A program made the position numbers and the translations under genes. Below the pieces are notes generated by a model. It made no database searches. It worked only from the letters and a program-made list of their open reading frames with translations, and had not been told where the DNA came from. Positions 6,610 through 11,059 of a stretch of DNA of 11,059 bases are shown piece by piece; position 1 is the stretch's first letter; every line of letters starts with the position of its first letter. This DNA comes from an uncultured Corynebacterium sp. (GTDB lineage Bacteria; Actinomycetota; Actinomycetes; Mycobacteriales; Mycobacteriaceae), in NCBI RefSeq assembly GCF_946222305.1, contig NZ_CAMIHZ010000045.1, forward strand, positions 1-11,059, written 5' to 3'.

Positions 6610-7247
6610 TGGCGTGGACAAGGGACGAAATGGCTGCGATGGCAGCCCAAGAACTCAACGACGGCGACTATGTGAACTTGGGAATTGGAATCCCCACTCT
6701 CGTGGCGAATCACCTGCCCGAGGGTGTGCGCGTGATTCTGCAGAGCGAAAACGGCATCCTCGGCATGGGGCCATATCCAACGGAAGAGCAGGTCGATGCC
6801 GACCTCATCAACGCGGGCAAGCAGACCGTCACGCTGCTTCCCGGTGCGGCGACGTTCGATTCCGCGACAAGCTTCGGCATGATCCGCGGTGGGCATGTGA
6901 AGATGGCGGTGCTCGGCGCGATGCAGGTCAGCGAACGCGGCGACCTAGCGAACTGGATGATCCCCGGCAAGATGATCAAGGGCATGGGCGGGGCGATGGA
7001 CTTGGTTTCCGGCACCCCGCGGGTGGTGGTGCTCACCGACCACACAGCCAAGGACGGCTCCGCGAAGTTGAAGCGCGAATGCGACCTGCCGCTGACTGGT
7101 GTGCAGGTGGTCAAGCGCATTATTACCGACCTGGCCAGCTTTGATGTGGCCGAAGATCACCTGGTGTTGCGGCAGCTCGCGCCGGGGGTGACGGTCGAGG
7201 AGATCGAGGAAAAGACCGAGGCCGAGTTCGTGGTGGACCTGGCCTAG
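6609..7247 (+). CDS. scoB: 3-oxoacid CoA-transferase subunit B
   Basis: This is the beta subunit partner of ScoA. It carries the catalytic glutamate (E47) that forms the enzyme-CoA thioester, inside LQSENGILG (44-52), which fits the second CoA-transferase signature. Other family features are NLGIGIPT (23-30), the segment around LPGAATFDSATSFGMIRGGH, and PGKMIKGMGGAMDLV. Its 212 aa are the full usual length. ATG 6609 follows AAAGGA by 10 nt, a good ribosome-binding site, so scoB can be translated independently of scoA despite the 125-bp gap. It is cytoplasmic and presumably forms an A2B2 enzyme. It is read from the scoA promoter unless there is one in the spacer, where I see none. PcaJ is the close alternative. 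Confidence 0.9.
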   Translation: MAWTRDEMAAMAAQELNDGDYVNLGIGIPTLVANHLPEGVRVILQSENGILGMGPYPTEEQVDADLINAGKQTVTLLPGAATFDSATSFGMIRGGHVKMAVLGAMQVSERGDLANWMIPGKMIKGMGGAMDLVSGTPRVVVLTDHTAKDGSAKLKRECDLPLTGVQVVKRIITDLASFDVAEDHLVLRQLAPGVTVEEIEEKTEAEFVVDLA

Positions 7248-7263
7248 ACCGCAGGCACACGCC

Positions 7264-7275
7264 CCGCCTTGGCGG
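7264..7275. terminator. GC inverted repeat between convergent genes
   Basis: CCGCC-TT-GGCGG lies in the 49-bp gap between the 3' ends of scoB and the minus-strand thioesterase gene. It can fold as a 4-bp stem with a CTTG loop. Its position fits a bidirectional terminator, but there is no T-tract on either strand. Confidence 0.25.
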
Positions 7276-7296
7276 CCTCCAATCCGTCGCCTGGAC

Positions 7297-8097
7297 TTAT
7301 TGCTGCAAGTACTTCTCTGGGATATCCAGCGCCCGCAGATCATCAATGGACTTCGTGGACTTCTCCAGCGCCGCCCGCACCACGTGGCGCATCTGCTGTT
7401 CTGGGTCGGGAATGCGGCGTTGCTCGCTCATCAACACCGTCAAAATCTCCGGCTGGTCTTTAAAGCAATGCCACACGACGGCATTCGCCAAAGATTCCAG
7501 CACCAAACCGCGCGGCTGCAGTGCCTGCTCGGGGCGCTCCGCACGCTTGCCACCACCACGTGGCCGCACGTGCAGATCCTGCTGCCCGATACCGACGACA
7601 GCACCGTCCTTATTCTTCACAATCGACGTGTACGGCACATTGCAGTACCCGTCCTTCTCGATGGTTTCCTTAATCCACGCAACCATCTCGTCTGGAACCT
7701 CCACCTCGAGGTACGCACCATCACGGCCAGGTTGCAGGTATTGGAAGGTGCCGGTTCGTGTCCACGCTTCGTATCCGACGCCCATGCGGCGCGCCACCAA
7801 CGTGCCAAACAGCACATCAGTCATGGAATACAACGTGCCTCCAAAAGCTGCCCCGTGCATGTTTTGGTTCCACACCCGCATGTTCAACTGGATGCGGCCG
7901 TAGGACCAATCCTCGGAAACGTGGGTCAGCTTAATGCCGGAAAACAGTAGGGGAGGCCACGCACTCATCCACTTGCGCAGATTCTCCGGGGAGCTCATCG
8001 ACTTCGCAATGAGCTTGGGGAATGTCTTCTTCTGCAGCTTCTGTAGGGAGCGAAGCGGACCGGGCACTGTGGAGCGGGATTGTTGTGTATTCATCAT
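7297..8097 (-). CDS. Hotdog-fold (DUF4442-type) acyl-CoA thioesterase-like protein
   Basis: This 266-aa cytoplasmic protein has a PaaI/DUF4442-like hotdog region at about residues 48-180. The central helix segment carries WNQNMHGAAFGG (76-87) followed by D94. Families of this fold hydrolyse acyl-CoA or other thioesters; the substrate here cannot be read from sequence. The N-terminal ~45 residues are basic and Ser/Pro-containing. The C-terminal ~80 residues are charged, predicted helical and beyond the usual hotdog core. The start is the first of two adjacent ATGs. GGAGT lies 11 nt upstream but sits in a short hairpin (8109-8124). The gene follows the siderophore-binding lipoprotein by 57 bp on the same strand, so co-transcription is possible, though I know of no functional link. 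Confidence 0.75.
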   Translation of the reverse strand: MMNTQQSRSTVPGPLRSLQKLQKKTFPKLIAKSMSSPENLRKWMSAWPPLLFSGIKLTHVSEDWSYGRIQLNMRVWNQNMHGAAFGGTLYSMTDVLFGTLVARRMGVGYEAWTRTGTFQYLQPGRDGAYLEVEVPDEMVAWIKETIEKDGYCNVPYTSIVKNKDGAVVGIGQQDLHVRPRGGGKRAERPEQALQPRGLVLESLANAVVWHCFKDQPEILTVLMSEQRRIPDPEQQMRHVVRAALEKSTKSIDDLRALDIPEKYLQQ

Positions 8098-8154
8098 TAA
8101 CCGAAGTTACTCCATACCGGGAGTGCTAGCGACGGAAACCGCCCCGCTGGTCAC

Positions 8155-9267
8155 TTATGCCGGTGGCGCCAGCTCCGGCAGCGGAGTTTTGTTCTCGTTA
8201 AGCGCCTTGAATACGGGATCAAACTGCTTCAGTGCCCATCGCACGGACAGCGCAGTCGCCATGGAGGTCGCATTATTTTCCGCTTCGCCAACTTTCACCG
8301 CGCGGCCCTCCTTCACCACCGGCAGTTCCTTCCAACCCGGCGCCTTATTGAGGTCGCCATCAATCGCCCACATCAAAGTCAGATCGGAGTTCAACAGATC
8401 GACCTTCTCGGGGGAGATGTTCACGCGGTTTTCCTTCTTGGCGAATTCCCGCAACTTCGGATTGACCTCGAAGCCCAGGCGCGTAAATAGGTCATTCGAT
8501 GGATCATTCGGGTTCGCTACTGCAGAGTACTGTCCACCGAAGAACATGCCCCACGTGAACGTCTTACCCTTCAGATTCGGGTACTTCTTCGCGGTCGCGG
8601 CGACCTCATTATCTACGTCCTCGACCAGCTTGTTCGCTTCGTTTTCTTTATCCGCGATCTGGCCGGCGATTTTCGTCAGCTGGCGCCAATCATCCACACC
8701 GGTCTTCGCGTCTAGGACGGGCACGGTCGGGGCTATATCGCTCAGCTTGTCGTAGTACGCCTTGTCTGGCACCCAACCCGCTAGGATCACATCGGGCTTG
8801 ATCTCCGCGATTTTCTCTGGAGTGACCTCCTGCAGATCGAAGTTGTAGGTCACGGTTTGGTTCGCGGCATTGTCCTTGGCCCACGGGATCTGCTGCTTTG
8901 AATTTGCCGTACCGGAAACCACCTGAGCTTCCACCGGCACATCCAGCGCGTTAAACGCATCGGTCCACCCTTGCGCCATCGTCACAATGCGCTTGGGGTT
9001 CTTCGGCACCTCGGTCGAGCCCATCGAGTGCTTGACGGTAATTTTCTCCGACGCCGAACCGCCCTGCTCCGAGCTTGCCCCACCGTTCGCACCATTACCG
9101 CCACCGTTATCCGAACAGGCAACGGTACCCATGCTCAGCGCCACCGCAGAAGCGGCCGCAACCGCACCCCGCCGCCATGCCCGGCCGCGGGCAGCACGTT
9201 CATTAAGGTGTGCGCGGTGTGGGGCAGAAAGTGGCGTCGAAGAGAAAGAGGAAAGGAAGTTTCGCAA
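8155..9267 (-). CDS. Iron-siderophore ABC transporter substrate-binding lipoprotein
   Basis: This secreted, lipid-anchored protein should capture a ferric siderophore outside the membrane and deliver it to an ABC permease. From the chosen start it is 370 aa. An Arg-rich n-region with WRRG (31-34) leads to a hydrophobic core and lipobox TVAC with Cys51, then a Gly/Asn/Ser linker. The type III periplasmic-binding (FepB/FecB-like) domain spans about 75-360, with PKNPKRIVTMAQGW near its start and DVILAGW further in. I chose TTG 9267, which has GAAAGG 9 nt upstream. The frame stays open to an ATG at 9396, but that start would run through the divergent promoter region and into the neighbouring gene. 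No permease or ATPase genes adjoin it, and I find no DtxR box in its upstream 120 bp. Ligand identity is inferred; heme or another chelate is possible. Confidence 0.85.
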   Translation of the reverse strand: MRNFLSSFSSTPLSAPHRAHLNERAARGRAWRRGAVAAASAVALSMGTVACSDNGGGNGANGGASSEQGGSASEKITVKHSMGSTEVPKNPKRIVTMAQGWTDAFNALDVPVEAQVVSGTANSKQQIPWAKDNAANQTVTYNFDLQEVTPEKIAEIKPDVILAGWVPDKAYYDKLSDIAPTVPVLDAKTGVDDWRQLTKIAGQIADKENEANKLVEDVDNEVAATAKKYPNLKGKTFTWGMFFGGQYSAVANPNDPSNDLFTRLGFEVNPKLREFAKKENRVNISPEKVDLLNSDLTLMWAIDGDLNKAPGWKELPVVKEGRAVKVGEAENNATSMATALSVRWALKQFDPVFKALNENKTPLPELAPPA

Positions 9268-9276
9268 GACAGTGGG

Positions 9277-9282
9277 CCTTTC
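9277..9282 (-). promoter_or_regulatory. Shine-Dalgarno supporting the TTG start at 9267
   Basis: GAAAGG on the minus strand lies 9 nt before TTG 9267. No ATG or GTG lies in frame between here and the signal peptide core, so this site decides the lipoprotein start. Confidence 0.5.
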
Positions 9283-9335
9283 GGGGTCCAAGCCCGCCGG
9301 GGAGGGAAGGCGGCGCGGGGAGAAATGTCCGTCAT

Positions 9336-9341
9336 AGTCTA
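9336..9341 (-). promoter_or_regulatory. Possible -10 for the siderophore-binding lipoprotein gene
   Basis: TAGACT on the minus strand fits the corynebacterial TANANT pattern. It would give a leader of roughly 60 nt before the TTG at 9267. No good -35 is visible. Confidence 0.35.
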
Positions 9342-9376
9342 GCCCGTCGCAGGACGAGGGAAGAAGAATTTGCCAG

Positions 9377-9382
9377 TACAGT
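9377..9382 (+). promoter_or_regulatory. -10 hexamer for a leaderless GT87 transcript
   Basis: TACAGT fits TANANT and ends 7 nt before the A of ATG 9390, the spacing expected for a transcript that starts at its own start codon. No Shine-Dalgarno lies close to this ATG. No clear -35 is seen. Confidence 0.5.
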
Positions 9383-9389
9383 ATTCGGC

Positions 9390-10637
9390 ATGTCAAAAAC
9401 CGATAAGGCGAACGCAGATTACCGCGTTACGCCCCAAGCAGGCGTGACCATGACCGGAAGTCCGATGGCGCTGCTCAACCGGTTCGCACCATTGCTGGTG
9501 ATCATCGGGGCGGCGTTGATCGGCATGAACGCATGGTTCTACTGGCACTTTTCGTGGAACAACGGGCTGATGGATGCCGGGGTGTTCCGCGATGCCGGTT
9601 TCGCGATCACCCACGGCTACCCGTTGTATTCCGATGAATTCCCCACCCGCAGCGGCTTCCGTTTCCTCTACCCACCATTCGCCGCAGTGTTTTTTGCTCC
9701 GTTGATGCTGGTCAGCGAATGGTTTCAAGACATGGCCTGGACTGTGGGAACTATCGCCGCGGTATTTGCGACCGTGGGGATGTGCGCACACCGGCTGGGG
9801 TTGCGGCCGTGGTGGATGTGGGCCGTGGCCTGCACGGGTTTCAGTGTGATTCTGGAGCCCCTACGTTCGCACCTCGACTATGGGCAGATCAATATCTTCC
9901 TCGTTGCTCTCGTCGTGGCCGATGTGCTGGGATACATTCCGCGGCGCTTCCGAGGATTGGGTGTGGGTATCGCCGCGGGCATTAAGATCACCCCAGCGGG
10001 CTTCGGATTGATGTTCCTGGTCCGCAAGGACTGGGCCAGCTTGGCCCGCGCCATCGGTACGTTCCTGTTCACGGTCCTGATTGGCTTCATCGTGCGCGGG
10101 GGCGATGCGGTGTACTTCTGGACGAAGGAATTTTTCGGTTCCGATCGTGCGGGCGCGCCGGGTTATCCCCGCAATCAGGCTTTGACGGGGCTGCTGACTC
10201 GCGCGGGAATGGATCCCGATTTGGCTGCGAAGGTGATGCTGCCGGGATTCCTCATCATTGCGGTGCTGTGTTGGTGGGGTGCCCAGCGCTATGAGAAGAC
10301 CGGGCATTCTGTGACGGCATATCTGCTGATCACTTTAGGTATTTGTCTGGCTAACCCGGTGGCGGTCACGCACCACTGGTCCGGCATTGTGGTGGCTTGG
10401 GTGCTGGTGATGGTCCCTGCCCGTCGCTGGCTGTTGGCGCCGTTGCTGTTCATGTTGTTCGCGTTCTACTTCCGGTGGTACAAGATCTATCCCCAGGTGG
10501 AGACCTTCACGTTCGATCTCCACACGTGGCTGCAGGGCAACCTGGAAGGCATCAGCGGTGTGATGATGTTTCTCTGCCTGCTGGTGGTCGCCGCACGGGT
10601 AAAATCCGGTGAAGTCACGAGTACGCGCGTTCACTAG
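9390..10637 (+). CDS. GT87-family alpha-(1,2)-mannosyltransferase, membrane (GT-C)
   Basis: This 415-aa polytopic membrane enzyme is predicted to move mannose from polyprenyl-phosphomannose onto a glycolipid on the outer face of the membrane. It has about 10-12 hydrophobic segments. After TM1 (34-54) comes an external loop with D62 in LMDAGVF, the likely catalytic acidic residue by comparison with PimE. RFLYPPFAAV (91-100) and the later GIKITP segment are typical of the family. Relatives include MptC and PimE, which act on lipomannan and phosphatidylinositol mannosides; which acceptor applies here cannot be told. The frame is open back to 9210, but those 60 codons antisense the lipoprotein signal peptide and are not membrane-protein-like. 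ATG 9390 is preferred because of the -10 element 7 nt upstream. Confidence 0.82.
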   Translation: MSKTDKANADYRVTPQAGVTMTGSPMALLNRFAPLLVIIGAALIGMNAWFYWHFSWNNGLMDAGVFRDAGFAITHGYPLYSDEFPTRSGFRFLYPPFAAVFFAPLMLVSEWFQDMAWTVGTIAAVFATVGMCAHRLGLRPWWMWAVACTGFSVILEPLRSHLDYGQINIFLVALVVADVLGYIPRRFRGLGVGIAAGIKITPAGFGLMFLVRKDWASLARAIGTFLFTVLIGFIVRGGDAVYFWTKEFFGSDRAGAPGYPRNQALTGLLTRAGMDPDLAAKVMLPGFLIIAVLCWWGAQRYEKTGHSVTAYLLITLGICLANPVAVTHHWSGIVVAWVLVMVPARRWLLAPLLFMLFAFYFRWYKIYPQVETFTFDLHTWLQGNLEGISGVMMFLCLLVVAARVKSGEVTSTRVH

Positions 10638-10682
10638 TACGGTTGTTCGACTGATGCTTTCGGGAATGTCGAGCCCCAGGGC

Positions 10683-10688
10683 TACATT
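10683..10688 (+). promoter_or_regulatory. -10 hexamer for the terminal lipoprotein gene
   Basis: TACATT fits TANANT and ends 6 nt before ATG 10695, again the geometry of a leaderless message. There is no Shine-Dalgarno before this ATG or before the later ATG pair at 10833 and 10836. Confidence 0.4.
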
Positions 10689-10694
10689 GAGCTC

Positions 10695-11059
10695 ATGCGT
10701 ACTTGGCCCTCGTCTTCCCAATCCTTCCGGCCATGCTCCAACCAGCTGCGCTCCGCCCAGCTGTGCTCTGGCCAGCTTCACCATGACCGGCGACACGCTA
10801 ACCAGCCGCGCGCTCACCGTTCGCTTTCCCGGATGATGGCCGCTGCTGCGGTAGCACTCTTGGCCGGCACTTCTGTAGCGGGGTGTGCGGCGGAGTTCGG
10901 GGATGTTTTTGGCGGGGGTTCTAGTTCTACTTCTTCTACTCCTTTAATTTCGACGCCCCCAGCCGCCCCCAGCCCCAGCTTTGGGCAGGATTCCGGATCC
11001 AGCGACCACGGAGATGCGGAGCGTGCGCGCCAGGGCGAGGGTGCGGAAGGGGAGCGGAG
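10695..11059 (+). CDS. Putative lipoprotein, 3' end beyond the window
   Basis: The frame is open from ATG 10695 to the window end (121 codons and two bases) with no stop. Residues 47-64 are MMAAAAVALLAGTSVAGC, a short hydrophobic core and lipobox SVAGC, so the protein should be exported and lipid-anchored at Cys64. After it comes a Ser/Thr/Pro linker and then a charged Glu/Arg/Gly stretch typical of disordered cell-wall-spanning linkers. The 46 residues before the signal core are Arg/His/Gln-rich and longer than a normal n-region. The true start could instead be ATG 10833 or 10836, but a TACATT -10 sits 6 nt before 10695. The functional domain lies outside the window, so no function is assigned. 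Confidence 0.6.
   Translation, partial: MRTWPSSSQSFRPCSNQLRSAQLCSGQLHHDRRHANQPRAHRSLSRMMAAAAVALLAGTSVAGCAAEFGDVFGGGSSSTSSTPLISTPPAAPSPSFGQDSGSSDHGDAERARQGEGAEGER
10740..10784 (+). repeat. Three 15-bp in-frame tandem units in the lipoprotein N-terminus
   Basis: Three degenerate 15-bp units share CAGCT and encode NQLRS, AQLCS and GQLHH. They lie before the signal peptide core, in the stretch that would be the cytoplasmic n-region if translation starts at 10695. Confidence 0.6.

Noticed and set aside
6203..7144. 313-codon plus-strand frame across scoA and scoB
   Set aside because: It is out of frame with two clearly recognised genes and its product is basic and low-complexity. It stays open partly because the T-free spacer cannot contain stop codons.
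7300..8755. Plus-strand open frames (7300-7950 and 7934-8755) opposite the thioesterase and lipoprotein genes
   Set aside because: The minus-strand frames encode recognisable hotdog and substrate-binding domains. The plus-strand products resemble nothing and are GC-rich shadows.
9210..9389. 60-codon N-terminal extension of the GT87 gene
   Set aside because: It is antisense to the lipoprotein signal peptide, rich in Arg and Gly, and bypasses a good -10 element just before ATG 9390.
9268..9389. A DtxR box in the divergent lipoprotein/GT87 promoter region
   Set aside because: I looked for TTAGG/CCTAA half-sites at proper spacing on both strands and found none close to consensus.
9268..9396. 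43-codon N-terminal extension of the siderophore-binding lipoprotein to ATG 9396
   Set aside because: It would cross the divergent promoter and overlap the GT87 start, and would put about 94 residues before the lipobox Cys.
10335..10836. Short frames on both strands around the GT87 3' end (10335-10817 minus, 10609-10836 plus)
   Set aside because: They overlap GT87 coding sequence or the open lipoprotein frame from 10695 and have no domain, signal peptide or ribosome-binding support.

Overview
The window reads as chromosomal DNA of a high-GC actinobacterium, most likely a Corynebacterium or close relative. This is inference from four things seen here: a near-consensus DtxR-type iron box, a GT87-type polyprenyl-phosphate-mannose-dependent mannosyltransferase of the kind used for lipomannan-like glycolipids, TTG start codons with good Shine-Dalgarno sites, and several ATGs sitting 6-7 nt after a TANANT -10 hexamer, as expected for leaderless transcripts. 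No rRNA, tRNA, insertion sequence, integrase, CRISPR array or phage gene is visible.

Layout: (1) 1-187, upstream region ending in a DtxR box that runs up to the first start codon. (2) 188-5606, a two-gene iron/siderophore operon: a 1290-residue protein with two complete IucA/IucC (NIS synthetase) halves, then a 12-TM MFS protein of the EntS type. The two overlap by 29 bp, and the second gene's Shine-Dalgarno lies inside the first. (3) 5607-5787, a control region with degenerate repeats and two inverted repeats. (4) 5788-7247, scoA-scoB, both subunits of a 3-oxoacid (succinyl-CoA:acetoacetate type) CoA-transferase, separated by a spacer containing 105 nt with no T. (5) 7297-9267, minus strand: an iron-siderophore-binding lipoprotein followed by a DUF4442-type hotdog thioesterase. 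(6) 9390-10637, plus strand, a GT87 mannosyltransferase divergent from the lipoprotein gene. (7) 10695-11059+, the start of a lipoprotein gene cut off by the window end.

How the parts work together: the synthetase/exporter pair looks like a compact, iron-repressed module that joins building blocks made elsewhere into a carboxylate or hydroxamate siderophore and secretes it. The lipoprotein at 8155-9267 could capture the ferric siderophore, although no permease or ATPase genes lie beside it. ScoAB would feed ketone-body or short-chain 3-oxoacid carbon into acetyl-CoA metabolism.

The most unusual structure is a set of short in-frame tandem minisatellites. There are 15-bp units at equivalent loops in both halves of the synthetase, 18-21-bp units at the MFS N-terminus that also reiterate the upstream gene's stop codon, and 15-bp units in the N-terminus of the last lipoprotein.
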